Source of the DNA: Bacillus sp. SKDU12
GTDB taxonomy: Bacteria; Bacillota; Bacilli; Bacillales; Bacillaceae
DNA length: 64,000 nt
Reading direction: 5' to 3'
Assembly (NCBI RefSeq): GCF_010093085.1
Contig: NZ_MSRC01000007.1
Span: 62,001-126,000, forward strand
The notes beneath the pieces are model-generated. The model ran no database searches. It saw only the letters and a list, made by a program, of their open reading frames with translations, and was not told where the DNA came from. Position numbers and translations under genes: made by a program. Shown here piece by piece: positions 19,532 through 29,991 of this stretch. Numbering within the stretch: position 1 is the first letter of the stretch; every line of letters starts with the position of its first letter.

Positions 19532-21736
19532 ATGGCGAACGAACAAGTATTGACTGCCGAGCAAGTTATTGATAAAGCGCGCAGCTATCTATCTGGTGAG
19601 CATATCGCATTTGTCGAGAAAGCATATCTGTATGCTGAGGATGCTCATCGCGAGCAATACCGCAAATCGGGCGAACCATATATTATTCATCCGATTCAGG
19701 TTGCGGGAATTCTCGTTGATCTTGAGATGGACCCTTCCACAATCGCGGGCGGATTTCTGCACGATGTGGTGGAAGATACAGATGTGACGCTCGATGACCT
19801 GAAAGAAGCATTTTCCGAAGAAGTGGCAATGCTTGTTGACGGTGTAACAAAGCTCGGTAAAATTAAATATAAATCACAAGAGGAACAGCAGGCGGAAAAT
19901 CATCGCAAAATGTTTGTCGCTATGGCTCAAGATATCAGGGTCATACTGATCAAGCTGGCGGATCGTCTTCACAATATGCGGACGCTAAAGCATCTCCCTC
20001 AGCAAAAACAGCGGAGAATTTCCAATGAAACGCTGGAAATTTTTGCTCCTTTGGCGCATCGTCTCGGGATATCAAAGATTAAGTGGGAACTGGAAGATAC
20101 AGCGCTCCGTTATTTGAATCCTCAGCAATATTACAGAATTGTCAACCTCATGAAGAAAAAACGCGCAGAACGTGAGCTTTATGTCGATGAGGTTGTCAAT
20201 GAAGTGAAGAAACGTGTCGAAGAAGTGAATATCAAGGCTGACTTTTCGGGACGTCCAAAACATATTTACAGCATCTATCGAAAAATGGTGCTGCAAAATA
20301 AGCAATTTAACGAAATTTACGATTTATTGGCTGTCCGCATTCTTGTGAATAGCATAAAGGACTGCTACGCGGTGCTCGGCATCATTCACACATGCTGGAA
20401 GCCTATGCCCGGCAGATTCAAAGATTATATCGCAATGCCGAAGCCGAATATGTATCAATCGCTTCATACAACGGTTATCGGGCCTAAAGGTGATCCGCTG
20501 GAAGTGCAGATCCGCACCTTTGAAATGCATGAAATTGCGGAATACGGGGTTGCGGCCCACTGGGCTTATAAAGAGGGGAAAGCGGCCAATGAGAGCGCAA
20601 CCTTTGAGAAAAAGCTATCTTGGTTCCGTGAAATTTTAGAATTCCAAAATGAATCAACAGATGCAGAAGAATTTATGGAATCGCTCAAAATCGATTTGTT
20701 TTCTGATATGGTGTATGTCTTTACGCCGAAAGGAGATGTAATCGAGCTTCCGTCCGGCTCCGTTCCGATTGATTTTTCTTACCGAATTCACTCGGAAATC
20801 GGCAATAAAACAATTGGTGCTAAAGTAAACGGAAAAATGGTTACGCTTGATCATAAGCTTCGGACAGGTGATATCGTTGAAATTCTCACCTCTAAGCACT
20901 CCTACGGTCCGAGCCAGGATTGGGTGAAGCTTGCCCAAACCTCCCAGGCAAAGCATAAAATCCGTCAATTCTTCAAGAAACAGCGGCGCGAAGAAAACGT
21001 TGAAAAAGGCCGCGAGCTTGTAGAGAAAGAAATTAAAAACCTTGATTTTGAAGTAAAGGATGTCTTAACGCCTGAGAATATTCAAAAGGTTGCTGACAAG
21101 TTTAATTTCTCAAATGAAGAGGATATGTACGCAGCGGTCGGATATAACGGCATTACAGCCTTACAGGTGGCAAACCGCCTGACGGAAAAAGAGAGAAAGC
21201 AGCGCGACCAGGAAGAACAGGAAAAAAGCGTGCAGGAAGTCAATGCGGAGCCTAAGCCATACCCGCAGGGCCGAAAACGGGAAGCGGGCGTTCGCGTCAA
21301 GGGAATCGACAATCTTCTTGTCCGTTTGTCAAAATGCTGCAATCCTGTACCGGGTGACGACATTGTTGGATTTATTACAAAGGGAAGAGGGGTTTCGGTC
21401 CATCGTGAAGACTGTCCGAACGTCAAAACGAATGAAGCTCAAGAGCGGCTGATTCCGGTAGAGTGGGAGCATGAGTCACAGGTTCAAAAGCGTAAGGAAT
21501 ACAACGTTGAGATAGAGATTCTTGGGTATGACCGCCGCGGATTGCTAAACGAGGTGCTTCAGGCAGTGAATGAAACGAAAACAAATATTTCATCTGTCTC
21601 TGGCAAATCGGATCGCAATAAAGTGGCTACCATTCATATGGCCATTTTTATTCAGAACATCAATCACTTGCACAAAGTCGTCGAGCGTATTAAACAGATA
21701 AGAGATATCTATTCTGTGCGCCGCGTTATGAACTAA
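19532..21736 (+). CDS. relA: Bifunctional (p)ppGpp synthetase/hydrolase RelA (Rel)
   Basis: A 734-residue stringent-response enzyme. Domain order is HD hydrolase ([14 protein letters not shown], residues about 40-190), synthetase ([19 protein letters not shown], about 230-350), TGS ([20 protein letters not shown], about 395-455), a zinc-finger/helical region ([18 protein letters not shown]) and a C-terminal ACT domain. Intact HD and synthetase motifs indicate both activities, as in the single long Rel of Firmicutes. It senses uncharged tRNA on the ribosome. dtd follows after 12 bp. Confidence 0.97.
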   Translation: MANEQVLTAEQVIDKARSYLSGEHIAFVEKAYLYAEDAHREQYRKSGEPYIIHPIQVAGILVDLEMDPSTIAGGFLHDVVEDTDVTLDDLKEAFSEEVAMLVDGVTKLGKIKYKSQEEQQAENHRKMFVAMAQDIRVILIKLADRLHNMRTLKHLPQQKQRRISNETLEIFAPLAHRLGISKIKWELEDTALRYLNPQQYYRIVNLMKKKRAERELYVDEVVNEVKKRVEEVNIKADFSGRPKHIYSIYRKMVLQNKQFNEIYDLLAVRILVNSIKDCYAVLGIIHTCWKPMPGRFKDYIAMPKPNMYQSLHTTVIGPKGDPLEVQIRTFEMHEIAEYGVAAHWAYKEGKAANESATFEKKLSWFREILEFQNESTDAEEFMESLKIDLFSDMVYVFTPKGDVIELPSGSVPIDFSYRIHSEIGNKTIGAKVNGKMVTLDHKLRTGDIVEILTSKHSYGPSQDWVKLAQTSQAKHKIRQFFKKQRREENVEKGRELVEKEIKNLDFEVKDVLTPENIQKVADKFNFSNEEDMYAAVGYNGITALQVANRLTEKERKQRDQEEQEKSVQEVNAEPKPYPQGRKREAGVRVKGIDNLLVRLSKCCNPVPGDDIVGFITKGRGVSVHREDCPNVKTNEAQERLIPVEWEHESQVQKRKEYNVEIEILGYDRRGLLNEVLQAVNETKTNISSVSGKSDRNKVATIHMAIFIQNINHLHKVVERIKQIRDIYSVRRVMN

Positions 21737-21748
21737 AGGGGTTAGAAC

Positions 21749-22189
21749 ATGAGACTAGTTGTTCAGAGAGTAACAGATGCAAGCGTTACAGTGGATGAAA
21801 AGGTCGTCGGCCAAATTGGACAAGGCATCATGGTGCTGGTTGGCATCACTCACGAGGATACAGAAGAGGATGCAGCTTATTTAGCTGATAAAGTGGTTCA
21901 TCTCCGTATTTTCGATGACAGTGAAGGGAAAATGAATCTGTCTCTTTTAGATATAGGAGGGGAGATTTTATCTGTCTCTCAATTTACGCTATACGGAGAT
22001 ACGAAAAAAGGGCGCCGTCCAAACTACATGAACGCCGCCAAACCTGATAAAGCATTAGGCCTTTATGAAAAATGGAACGATCTGCTTCGTGAAAAAGGAA
22101 TCAAAGTGGAGACCGGAACGTTTGGAGCGATGATGGATGTTCAGCTTACAAACTCTGGACCGGTCACACTCATCATGGATTCAAAATAA
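21749..22189 (+). CDS. dtd: D-aminoacyl-tRNA deacylase Dtd
   Basis: A 146-residue proofreading enzyme that hydrolyses D-amino acids wrongly attached to tRNA and also removes glycine from tRNA-Ala. The two diagnostic motifs are [12 protein letters not shown] and the C-terminal [10 protein letters not shown], which form the dimer-interface active site. It forms an operon with relA and ends at a bidirectional terminator. Confidence 0.96.
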   Translation: MRLVVQRVTDASVTVDEKVVGQIGQGIMVLVGITHEDTEEDAAYLADKVVHLRIFDDSEGKMNLSLLDIGGEILSVSQFTLYGDTKKGRRPNYMNAAKPDKALGLYEKWNDLLREKGIKVETGTFGAMMDVQLTNSGPVTLIMDSK

Positions 22190-22215
22190 AAAAGCTGCCA
22201 AAAGGCAGCTTTTTT
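22188..22215. terminator. Bidirectional terminator between dtd and yrvJ
   Basis: AAAAAGCTGCC pairs with GGCAGCTTTTT around AAAA; the stop of yrvJ on the minus strand directly adjoins it. Confidence 0.88.
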
Positions 22216-23768
22216 TATTGGAAGTATTTCTCTAGTCCGCTTTCGATCCCATCTGTTACTTTTTCTTGGTATGAATTGCTATGTACAATCGCTTCTTCCT
22301 GCGGATGGCTTACATATCCCAGCTCATAGAGCATAGCGGGCTGTCTGTTTTCCCGGAGCACATAATAATCTCCGAATAACACACCGCGGTCAGGAATAGA
22401 AGAACGCTTTACCACTTCAGAGTGAACGGCGGATGCCAGTTTCTGATCTTTGGCAGGACTGTAGTAATAAGCGGTGCTGCCTCTCGTGGAAGTATCCGCA
22501 TAGCTGTCAAAGTGAATGCTGATAAAGGCGTCGGCGTTGCGATAGTGCGACGTAGAGACTCGTGACTGCAGGCTGACAAAGGTATCATCCTGGCGTGTCA
22601 CATACACATTGGCCCCAGCGGATCTGAGTTTGCTTGCGAGCCGTTTTGCCGTTTTGATTGTCAGGTTTTTCTCGAATTTACCTGAATAACCGATCGTTCC
22701 GCTGTCTTTTCCGCCGTGCCCCGGATCAACAATAATCGTTTTATTGTTTAGAGAACCGTTTCCAGACGGGGAATCAGATGCAGGAGGTTCGCCTGCTTCT
22801 TCTGCGCTTTTAGACGTTTGAACCACCCAATTGGCTACATAACCAGCCTGCCCGTTATCGAGCTTAATTTGATACCAGCTGCCTTTAGAACCTGTAATGG
22901 TGAATGAATCGCCTTTGGCAGCACGTTCAACGATTGAAGCGGATGTTGATGCATCACTTCTTACATTCGTTCCTCCGTATACAATATAGGCTTTTTTAGC
23001 GGAGGTTGAACGGCCGGCATTTGCCGAACTTTCCGCTGGATCAGAATTAGTTAAAAGGTAATGGCTTGCAACCCAGCCTTTCAGCCCATTCGCCTCAATA
23101 TGAGCCCAGCCATTTTTTTCATTGAGAACTGTCACTTTCATTCCGCGATCCAGTTTCGTTATAATCGCTGCATCATGTGAGGCGGAGGCTCTCACATTCA
23201 GTGCAGAAACACCGACTTTGCCCGCTGAAGCACCGACAGTATTGTTTTGATGACCTACATTAGATGCTGAACTGCTGTGATTTGACGTGACATATTCGGA
23301 TGACACCCATCCTGTAGCATTTTGATAGGATATCTTGGTCCAGCCGGAACCTTTCTCAAGGACAGACGCCTGGCTGCCTTGCGGGAATTTGCCGATGACC
23401 TTGTAGGAAGTGCCCGGGCCTGTTCGCATCCTTAGATCGGGGTCTGTTGATGTCACAGTATCACTGCTTTTTGAAGAGTTTGTGCCGGCTTGGTCTTTCT
23501 TTGCAATAAGCCAGGAGACCACCCACCCCTTTTTTCCGGAGCCAAGCTGAATCTGCACCCAGTCTCCGTCTTCCTTTAAAATTGGGTAATGCTCGCCTTT
23601 TTTCACTTTCGCTGTAATACCGTAGCTAAGTCCAGGGCCGCTTCTGACATTCATGTCATCTGTTGCGATAACCGCTTCTCCCTGTGCGGCTGTAACGTCG
23701 GAAAAAGTCGGGAACAGGGTCCCGGCAAAAATAATACATACAATAAGAACAACGTATTTCTTGCTCAT
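22215..23768 (-). CDS. yrvJ: N-acetylmuramoyl-L-alanine amidase with four SH3 domains
   Basis: A 517-residue secreted cell-wall hydrolase. A signal peptide (MSKKYVVLIVCIIFAGTLF, cleavage near TAAQG) is followed by four bacterial SH3 repeats, each with an NVRSGPG-like start and a GW end, over about residues 37-310, and then an Amidase_3 domain. Zinc and catalytic residues are seen in IIVDPGHGGKDSG, SIHFDSY and MLYELGYVSH. Start at 23768 has AAAGGAGGG upstream; an upstream in-frame ATG lacks it. It should cut the lactyl-alanine bond of peptidoglycan, with the SH3 domains binding the wall. Transcribed leftward as a single gene. Confidence 0.93.
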   Translation of the reverse strand: MSKKYVVLIVCIIFAGTLFPTFSDVTAAQGEAVIATDDMNVRSGPGLSYGITAKVKKGEHYPILKEDGDWVQIQLGSGKKGWVVSWLIAKKDQAGTNSSKSSDTVTSTDPDLRMRTGPGTSYKVIGKFPQGSQASVLEKGSGWTKISYQNATGWVSSEYVTSNHSSSASNVGHQNNTVGASAGKVGVSALNVRASASHDAAIITKLDRGMKVTVLNEKNGWAHIEANGLKGWVASHYLLTNSDPAESSANAGRSTSAKKAYIVYGGTNVRSDASTSASIVERAAKGDSFTITGSKGSWYQIKLDNGQAGYVANWVVQTSKSAEEAGEPPASDSPSGNGSLNNKTIIVDPGHGGKDSGTIGYSGKFEKNLTIKTAKRLASKLRSAGANVYVTRQDDTFVSLQSRVSTSHYRNADAFISIHFDSYADTSTRGSTAYYYSPAKDQKLASAVHSEVVKRSSIPDRGVLFGDYYVLRENRQPAMLYELGYVSHPQEEAIVHSNSYQEKVTDGIESGLEKYFQ

Positions 23769-23899
23769 TATGCCCTCCTTTCTGATGATCAATAAAAAGC
23801 ATTCTTGCTTAATATCGTAAAGTCCTTTCTGATTTTTAAATAAAAATAAAATGATTTGTTTATACTAGGCGTAAATACAATCAAAAAGGTGTGCAAATC

Positions 23900-24070
23900 A
23901 TGAAATATCATCCAAAAATGGGACGTGCATTTCACGACGGTGAAGCAAATCTGCATTACAGCGATCACGCAGATCCCGATACGATCGGTTATCTTACTGA
24001 AACAGCATCTGAGTTCGGCCTTATGTCCAAAGAAGCAGCAATGAGGAAAAACAACCGGAATAAAGCTTGA
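23900..24070 (+). CDS. yrzK: Small hydrophilic protein YrzK
   Basis: A 56-residue protein ([20 protein letters not shown] at the start, KNNRNKA at the end) with AAAAAGGTG eight bases upstream. It is rich in His and charged residues with no hydrophobic segment. It sits alone between divergent yrvJ and the hisS T-box, and its stop codon overlaps the -35 of the hisS promoter. The name follows the B. subtilis gene order; function is unknown and I see no domain. A sporulation role is possible given its size and composition but is only a guess. Confidence 0.75.
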   Translation: MKYHPKMGRAFHDGEANLHYSDHADPDTIGYLTETASEFGLMSKEAAMRKNNRNKA

Positions 24071-24095
24071 CAGAGAACCCCAATCCCATTATTAT
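24067..24095 (+). promoter_or_regulatory. hisS-aspS promoter
   Basis: TTGACA, 17 bp, TATTAT (an overlapping TATAAT begins 3 bp later). The -35 overlaps the TGA stop of yrzK. Confidence 0.75.
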
Positions 24096-24101
24096 AATAG
24101 A

Positions 24102-24393
24102 AATTGAGTACATAGCAAGTGATGAAAAATTTGAACCAATAATGGAGAAGAGTAGGTCAGATTGCATGGCTAGAGAGGAACCGCCCTAGGCTGAAAGCGG
24201 ATCCCATTGCGTCTTTCTCGAAACAACACTCCGGAGGTTTCCTGCTGAACGCGTTCATTCCGTCATTAGGCAGTGAACGTGAACCTGCGTTAAAGGATCG
24301 AGCGGGAATATGAACATATTCCAACTAGGGTGGCACCACGGGTATAACTCTCGTCCCTACTATAAATTTATAGTAGGGGCGGGAGTTTTTTTT
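24102..24393 (+). ncRNA. T-box riboswitch leader of hisS-aspS
   Basis: The leader carries a Stem I with AGTA and AGAGAGG motifs (24150-24240), the T-box core AGGGTGGCACCACG at 24327-24340 and a long intrinsic terminator whose arms include CCCTACTATAAA and TTTATAGTAGGG, ending in eight T (to 24393). T-box leaders read tRNA charging: uncharged tRNA pairs with the T-box and favours the antiterminator. Histidine (and possibly aspartate) specificity is inferred from the downstream genes; I could not place the specifier codon with confidence by eye. Confidence 0.9.
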
Positions 24394-24440
24394 GTTTTCA
24401 TCATGAACGATAATTGTAATTGACATAAGGAGGTCTTCAT

Positions 24441-25715
24441 ATGGGATATAACATTCCAAGAGGAACACAGGATATTCTGCCTGGAGAATCAGATCGCTGG
24501 CAGTTTGTTGAACAAATTATGAGAGACACTTGCCGCACTTATCAATATAAAGAAATCCGCACACCGATTTTTGAGCATACGGAGCTGTTTGCCAGAGGCG
24601 TCGGAGAATCGACGGATATCGTACAAAAAGAAATGTATACCTTTCAAGACCGTAAAGGCAGAAGCCTGACGCTTCGTCCAGAAGGAACAGCAGCGGCGGT
24701 ACGCGCTTTTAATGAAAATAAGCTGTTTGCGAATCCTGTTCAGCCGACAAAACTTTATTATGTCGGACCGATGTTCCGGTATGAACGTCCGCAAACAGGC
24801 CGCTACCGCCAGTTTTATCAGTTTGGAATTGAAGCGATTGGCTCGAAAGATCCTGCAATCGATGCCGAGGTAATGGCGCTTGCCATGAGTATTTATCAAA
24901 AAGCAGGCTTGCAAAATGTTAAGCTTGTCATCAACAGTCTCGGCGATCAAGAAAGCCGCAAAAGCTACAGAGAAGCACTCGTCAAGCATTTTGAGCCTCG
25001 CATTGAAGAGTTTTGTTCAGACTGCCAGTCACGGCTGCACACAAACCCGCTCAGAATCTTGGATTGCAAAAAAGACCGTGATCATGAGCTCATGAAATCG
25101 GCACCTTCGATTCTGACATACTTAAATGAAGAATCAGCCGCTTATTTTGAAAAAGTGAAGCAATATTTAAACGACCTTGGCATTACGTATGAAATTGATC
25201 CTAACCTTGTAAGAGGGCTGGATTATTACAACCACACTGCGTTTGAGATCATGAGCAATGCGGAGGGCTTTGGCGCCATTACGACACTTGCCGGCGGCGG
25301 ACGCTACGACGGACTTGTCGAGCAAATCGGCGGACCTGAAGCGCCGGGCATCGGATTTGCGATGAGCATTGAACGCCTGCTTGCGGCAATTGATGCTGAA
25401 AAAAGAGAACTGCCTGTTGATCGGGGAATCGACTGTTATATCGTCACACTCGGCGAAAAAGCGAAGGATTATTCTGTTTCCTTAGTGTACAAGCTTAGAG
25501 AAGCAGGTATTTCCAGTGAAATCGATTATGAAAATAAGAAAATGAAAGGCCAGTTTAAAGCAGCTGACCGCCTGAAGGCCAGATTTATTGCAATTTTGGG
25601 TGAGGATGAGCTTACTCAAAATAAAATCAATGTTAAAGATGCACAAACGGGTGAACAGATTGAAGTGGCACTTGATGAATTGATACATGTGATGAAGGCA
25701 AACCAAAAGGGATAA
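24441..25715 (+). CDS. hisS: Histidyl-tRNA synthetase
   Basis: A 424-residue class IIa synthetase. The histidine-A motif [14 protein letters not shown] and the [10 protein letters not shown] stretch are diagnostic; motif 2 is [19 protein letters not shown], motif 3 [14 protein letters not shown]-terminal anticodon-binding domain follows. Start ATG 24441 has AAGGAGG. Expression is set by the T-box leader, and aspS follows after 13 bp in the same operon. Confidence 0.97.
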   Translation: MGYNIPRGTQDILPGESDRWQFVEQIMRDTCRTYQYKEIRTPIFEHTELFARGVGESTDIVQKEMYTFQDRKGRSLTLRPEGTAAAVRAFNENKLFANPVQPTKLYYVGPMFRYERPQTGRYRQFYQFGIEAIGSKDPAIDAEVMALAMSIYQKAGLQNVKLVINSLGDQESRKSYREALVKHFEPRIEEFCSDCQSRLHTNPLRILDCKKDRDHELMKSAPSILTYLNEESAAYFEKVKQYLNDLGITYEIDPNLVRGLDYYNHTAFEIMSNAEGFGAITTLAGGGRYDGLVEQIGGPEAPGIGFAMSIERLLAAIDAEKRELPVDRGIDCYIVTLGEKAKDYSVSLVYKLREAGISSEIDYENKKMKGQFKAADRLKARFIAILGEDELTQNKINVKDAQTGEQIEVALDELIHVMKANQKG

Positions 25716-25728
25716 GGAGTGGAATATA

Positions 25729-27507
25729 TTGTTTGGAAGAACCTATTATTGCGGTGATATAACTGAAAAAGCAATCGGCGAATCTGTAACGCTGAAGGGC
25801 TGGGTCCAAAAAAGACGCGACCTCGGCGGATTGATTTTTATTGACTTGCGTGACCGTACGGGGATTGTTCAAGTTGTGTTTAATCCGGATGTGTCAAAAG
25901 AGGCGCTTGCTGTTGCGGAAGGCATCAGAAACGAATATGTGCTTGATATTCAGGGGAAAGTAGTAGCGCGTCAAGAAGGCACAGTCAATGCGAATTTGAA
26001 AACAGGCGCGATCGAAATTCACGCTGATGGAGTGACTGTTTTAAATGCTGCAAAGACACCTCCGTTTGCCATTTCTGATCAAGCGGAAGACGTATCAGAG
26101 GATGTCCGTTTAAAATACCGTTACTTAGATTTGCGCAGACCGGCTATGTTTCAAACGATGCAGCTGCGCCACAATGTGACGAAAGCGGCTCGAGGCTTCT
26201 TAGATGAAAATGGCTTTCTTGATATCGAAACGCCGATTTTAACAGGGAGCACACCTGAGGGCGCGCGTGATTACTTGGTGCCAAGCCGTGTGCATGAAGG
26301 CGAATTCTATGCATTGCCTCAGTCTCCGCAGCTTTTTAAACAGCTTCTGATGGTATCTGGCATTGAACGCTATTATCAGATTGCCCGCTGTTTCAGAGAT
26401 GAAGACTTGCGTGCGGACCGCCAGCCTGAGTTTACACAAATTGATATTGAAATGTCCTTTATGAGCCAAGAAGACATTATGTCATTGGCTGAGAATATGA
26501 TGGCAAAGATCATGCGTGAAACAAAAGGTGTCGAACTTACGCTTCCTCTTCCTAGAATGACGTATGACGAAGCAATGAACAAATACGGATCTGATAAACC
26601 TGATACGCGTTTTGACATGCTTTTGACAGATGTATCTGACATTGTGAAGGATACAGAGTTTAAAGTATTCTCGTCGGCTGTAGAAAACGGCGGCGTGGTA
26701 AAAGCCATCAATGTAAAAGGCGGAGCAGGTGATTACTCTAGAAAAGACATCGACGCTCTTGGCGTTTTTGCTGCAAACTACGGCGCAAAAGGACTTGCTT
26801 GGGTAAAAGTTGAGGCAGACGGAGTGAAAGGCCCGATCGCCAAGTTCTTTGATGAAGAAAAGCAATCTAAACTGATTGAAGCACTTGGTGCTGCTGAAGG
26901 TGATTTGCTGCTGTTCGGAGCGGATACATTTGAAACTGTAGCTGCATCACTTGGCGCTCTGCGCTTAAAGCTTGGGAAAGAACGCGGACTGATAGATGAA
27001 AACCTGTTCAATTTCTTATGGGTGATCGACTGGCCGCTCTTAGAGCATGATCAGGAGGAAGGCCGTTTTTACGCAGCCCATCATCCGTTTACAATGCCTG
27101 TCCGCGAAGACCTTGAATTGATTGAAACAGCGCCTGAAGAGATGAAAGCACAAGCCTATGACCTCGTTTTAAACGGCTATGAGCTTGGCGGCGGTTCGAT
27201 TCGTATTTTCGAAAAAGACATTCAGGAAAAAATGTTTACACTTCTTGGCTTCTCAAAAGAAGAAGCGGCTGAACAGTTCGGATTTTTACTGGAAGCATTT
27301 GAATATGGCGCTCCTCCGCACGGCGGAATCGCGCTTGGCTTAGACCGTCTCGTTATGCTTCTTGCGGGACGCTCAAACCTAAGAGATACGATCGCCTTCC
27401 CGAAAACAGCAAGCGCGAGCTGCTTAATGACAGAAGCGCCAGGAGAAGTAAGCGATGCTCAGCTTGATGAGCTTCATCTTTCTATTAAGAAAAAAGTAAA
27501 GAACTGA
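25729..27507 (+). CDS. aspS: Aspartyl-tRNA synthetase
   Basis: A 592-residue bacterial-type class IIb synthetase. It has an N-terminal OB anticodon-binding domain ([20 protein letters not shown]), motif 2 [20 protein letters not shown], the bacterial GAD insertion in the middle and the C-terminal GLDRLVMLL. It starts at TTG 25729 with AAGGAG nine bases upstream; this is the only start consistent with the conserved N-terminus [11 protein letters not shown]. Second gene of the T-box operon. Confidence 0.96.
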   Translation: MFGRTYYCGDITEKAIGESVTLKGWVQKRRDLGGLIFIDLRDRTGIVQVVFNPDVSKEALAVAEGIRNEYVLDIQGKVVARQEGTVNANLKTGAIEIHADGVTVLNAAKTPPFAISDQAEDVSEDVRLKYRYLDLRRPAMFQTMQLRHNVTKAARGFLDENGFLDIETPILTGSTPEGARDYLVPSRVHEGEFYALPQSPQLFKQLLMVSGIERYYQIARCFRDEDLRADRQPEFTQIDIEMSFMSQEDIMSLAENMMAKIMRETKGVELTLPLPRMTYDEAMNKYGSDKPDTRFDMLLTDVSDIVKDTEFKVFSSAVENGGVVKAINVKGGAGDYSRKDIDALGVFAANYGAKGLAWVKVEADGVKGPIAKFFDEEKQSKLIEALGAAEGDLLLFGADTFETVAASLGALRLKLGKERGLIDENLFNFLWVIDWPLLEHDQEEGRFYAAHHPFTMPVREDLELIETAPEEMKAQAYDLVLNGYELGGGSIRIFEKDIQEKMFTLLGFSKEEAAEQFGFLLEAFEYGAPPHGGIALGLDRLVMLLAGRSNLRDTIAFPKTASASCLMTEAPGEVSDAQLDELHLSIKKKVKN

Positions 27508-27523
27508 ATGAGCAGTTCGATTC

Positions 27524-27552
27524 TTGAAAATCAAAATCGTCTGTGATATGAT
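27524..27552 (+). promoter_or_regulatory. Promoter of 6S-1 RNA
   Basis: TTGAAA, 17 bp, TATGAT with a TGa extension. The predicted start near 27559 is about ten bases before the mature RNA, agreeing with the known longer 6S-1 precursor. Confidence 0.75.
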
Positions 27553-27567
27553 TTTGACAAGTTAAAT

Positions 27568-27760
27568 AAAGTCCTGATGTGTTAGTTGTACACCTAGTTT
27601 TGACCGAACATTTTTTTGATTTGGGAGCCCGCATTTTTAAATGGCGTACACGCCTCTTTTCATTCGGTAAAGAGGACTTACAAGATTTAAAAGAGGGCAC
27701 CCACCTGCTGAGAGCGGGTTCAAAACAAAGGGAAGCTGCAACGGCACTATTGGGACTTTA
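27568..27760 (+). ncRNA. bsrA: 6S-1 RNA (BsrA)
   Basis: The segment begins AAAGTCCTGATGTGTTAG and ends with GGGACTTTATTTTT; these ends are complementary and close the long rod with a central bulge typical of 6S RNA. Sequence and location between aspS and tcdA agree with B. subtilis 6S-1 (about 190 nt). 6S RNA binds the housekeeping RNA polymerase in stationary phase, mimics an open promoter and is released by synthesis of a short product RNA. Ends are approximate to a few bases. Confidence 0.92.
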
Positions 27761-27774
27761 TTTTTGTGTGCAGA

Positions 27775-27803
27775 AAAAACGGCTGCTTTCAGATCAGCCG
27801 TTT
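27775..27803 (-). terminator. Leftward intrinsic terminator between 6S-1 and tcdA
   Basis: AAACGGCTG pairs with CAGCCGTTT around a nine-base loop. The flanking run AAAAAA is on the left, so the T-run (TTTTTT) lies on the minus-strand transcript. It would stop leftward transcription before it enters the 6S-1 gene antisense; rightward it has only TTT. Confidence 0.65.
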
Positions 27804-27841
27804 AATAGATGAAACCAGAATACGAATGTGGAGTGAGGTTC

Positions 27842-28606
27842 TTGTTACACCAGTTTTCACGCAATGAATTAGCTATCGGAAAAGAAGGCCTTGAAACGCT
27901 GAAACACAGCACGGTCGCTGTGCTTGGGGTCGGCGGAGTCGGGTCATTTGCTGCGGAAGCTCTCGCACGGTCAGGCGTCGGCCGCATTTTGCTTGTCGAC
28001 AAAGATGATGTGGATATTACAAATGTAAACCGCCAGCTTCACGCGATGCTTTCAACAGTCGGGCAGCCGAAAGTTGATTTAATGAAAGCGCGGATCGCAG
28101 ACATTAATCCAGAGTGTGAAGTGATCTCGTTAAAAATGTTTTATACAGAAGAAACGTATGAGCAATTCTTTGAATATAACTTAGACTACGTGATTGACGC
28201 GTCAGACACGATTCATTACAAAATCCATTTAATGAAAGAATGTTTGAGGCGTGATATTCCGCTCATCTCCAGTATGGGTGCCGCAAATAAAACCGACCCG
28301 ACACGCTTCCAAATCGCTGATATTTCAAAAACGCACACTGATCCAATTGCGAAGGTCGTCCGTACGCGATTACGCAAAGAAGGCATCAAAAAGGGCGTTC
28401 AAGTGATTTTCTCTGACGAAAGCCCAATTGTCATTCGAGAAGACGTCAGAAAAGAAGTGGGAAATGACGAAGCGGAAATCCGCAAAGCAAAAATGCCGCC
28501 ATCCTCTAATGCTTTTGTGCCGTCAGTTGCCGGTTTGATTATGGGCGGACATGTTGTCATGGATCTTTTGAAAGACATTGAAATCAAACGCGTTAAGGAT
28601 AAATAA
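27842..28606 (+). CDS. tcdA: tRNA threonylcarbamoyladenosine dehydratase TcdA
   Basis: A 254-residue ThiF/E1-like enzyme (YrvM) that uses ATP to cyclise t6A37 of tRNA to ct6A. The nucleotide-binding motif is VLGVGGVGSFAAEALARSGV, followed by DKDDVDITNVNRQLHA and DASDTIHYK. Start TTG 27842 (read as M, then LHQFSRNELAIG) follows GGAGTGAGG; the length agrees with the known protein. It is a single gene, convergent with rarA. The sulphur-metabolism cymR-iscS genes nearby are not functionally tied to it. Confidence 0.93.
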   Translation: MLHQFSRNELAIGKEGLETLKHSTVAVLGVGGVGSFAAEALARSGVGRILLVDKDDVDITNVNRQLHAMLSTVGQPKVDLMKARIADINPECEVISLKMFYTEETYEQFFEYNLDYVIDASDTIHYKIHLMKECLRRDIPLISSMGAANKTDPTRFQIADISKTHTDPIAKVVRTRLRKEGIKKGVQVIFSDESPIVIREDVRKEVGNDEAEIRKAKMPPSSNAFVPSVAGLIMGGHVVMDLLKDIEIKRVKDK

Positions 28607-28610
28607 CGCA

Positions 28611-28646
28611 TAAAAGCAGCCTTGACTATAGTCAAGGCTGCTTTTT
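28611..28646. terminator. Bidirectional terminator between tcdA and rarA
   Basis: AAAAGCAGCCTTGACTAT is followed by its exact complement ATAGTCAAGGCTGCTTTT, a 17-18 bp near-perfect palindrome with flanking A- and T-runs. Confidence 0.9.
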
Positions 28647-29910
28647 ATTTTCTTTTCATTAATTTGTCGTATACCTGCTTCAAAGCAGACTCGAACTTGC
28701 CTGTCTGTTTTGGCTTGTAATATTGCTTGTACTTTAAAGGGTCAGGGAGGTATTGCTGTTCGACCCATCCGCTGTCGTAATTGTGCGGGTATTTATAGTC
28801 GATTCCTCTTCCTAATTCCTGTGCTCCTTTATAATGTGCGTCTTTTAAGTGCTTCGGAACATCGCCGATTTTTCCTGCTCTAATATCTGCAAGCGCCTCA
28901 TCGATTGCCAAGATGGCTGAGTTTGATTTTGGCGAGAGACAAAGTTCAATGACTGCGTTGGCCAGCGGGATTCGCGCTTCGGGAAATCCGACTCGCTCAG
29001 CAGTCTGAACAGCGTGCAGCACTCTTGGGCCGGCTTGCGGGCTTGCTAGGCCGATATCTTCATAGGCAATGACGAGCAGCCGTCTCGCGATGCTTTCCAT
29101 ATCACCGGCTTCAATTAATCTTGCCAAATAGTGAAGAGCGGCATTGGCATCAGATCCGCGAATCGATTTTTGAAAAGCGGACAATACATCATAATGGGCA
29201 TCACCATCTTTATCGTGAGAAAAGCTCTTTTTCTGCAAACATTGCTCTGCGGTTTCCAATGTAATGTGAATGACCCCGTCGTAAGACTCCTTCGTTGACA
29301 ATACGGCCAGCTCAAGCGCATTTAAAGCGGAACGGACATCGCCTCCGCATCCACGGGCAAGATGCTCCATCGCCTGATCATCAACGGATACAGAATATGT
29401 GCCAAGGCCCCTGTGCTCGTCTTGGAGCGCCCTTTCCAAAGCTTGTTTAATCAGATCTGGGGTTAACGGTTTAAGCTCAAAGATCTGTGTCCGGCTTCTG
29501 ATCGCCGGATTAATGGCATGGTACGGGTTAGCTGTAGTTGCCCCGATTAAAATGATCATTCCATTTTCTAAATAGGGCAAAAGAAAATCTTGTTTTCCTT
29601 TATCCAGCCTGTGAACTTCATCTAGAATCAAAATCACCTGGCCTGACATTTTCGCTTCTTGTGCTACGATTTCCATATCTTTTTTATTGTTAATGACAGC
29701 ATTCAGCTTTCGAAAAGCAATACTTGTCGAACCAGCGATTGCTGTTGCGATTGATGTTTTTCCAATTCCGGGCGGCCCGTACAAAATCATGGATGACAAA
29801 TGCTTCGCCTGAACCATTCTGCCGATCATTTTATCTTCAGCCACAAGATGCTGCTGGCCGATAATATCCTCTAATTTTGTCGGACGCATCCGATATGCTA
29901 ATGGCTTCAT
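28645..29910 (-). CDS. rarA: Replication-associated recombination protein RarA (MgsA)
   Basis: A 421-residue AAA+ ATPase related to clamp loaders. Walker A is GPPGIGKTSIA, Walker B LILDEVHRLDKG, sensor 1 IGATTANPY; the C-terminal tetramerisation domain ends DKLMKRK. It acts at stalled replication forks. Start at 29910 (MKPLAYRMRP) has AAGGAGAG seven bases upstream; an ATG two codons earlier abuts that box. Transcribed leftward; its promoter region is shared with divergent cymR. Confidence 0.95.
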   Translation of the reverse strand: MKPLAYRMRPTKLEDIIGQQHLVAEDKMIGRMVQAKHLSSMILYGPPGIGKTSIATAIAGSTSIAFRKLNAVINNKKDMEIVAQEAKMSGQVILILDEVHRLDKGKQDFLLPYLENGMIILIGATTANPYHAINPAIRSRTQIFELKPLTPDLIKQALERALQDEHRGLGTYSVSVDDQAMEHLARGCGGDVRSALNALELAVLSTKESYDGVIHITLETAEQCLQKKSFSHDKDGDAHYDVLSAFQKSIRGSDANAALHYLARLIEAGDMESIARRLLVIAYEDIGLASPQAGPRVLHAVQTAERVGFPEARIPLANAVIELCLSPKSNSAILAIDEALADIRAGKIGDVPKHLKDAHYKGAQELGRGIDYKYPHNYDSGWVEQQYLPDPLKYKQYYKPKQTGKFESALKQVYDKLMKRK

Positions 29911-29991
29911 CGTCATCTCTCCTTACATACTTACAGGTTAACGGAAAAACAGGCAATAGAAAAGGGAGAAGGCCTGTTTCCGCCTGCCTCA

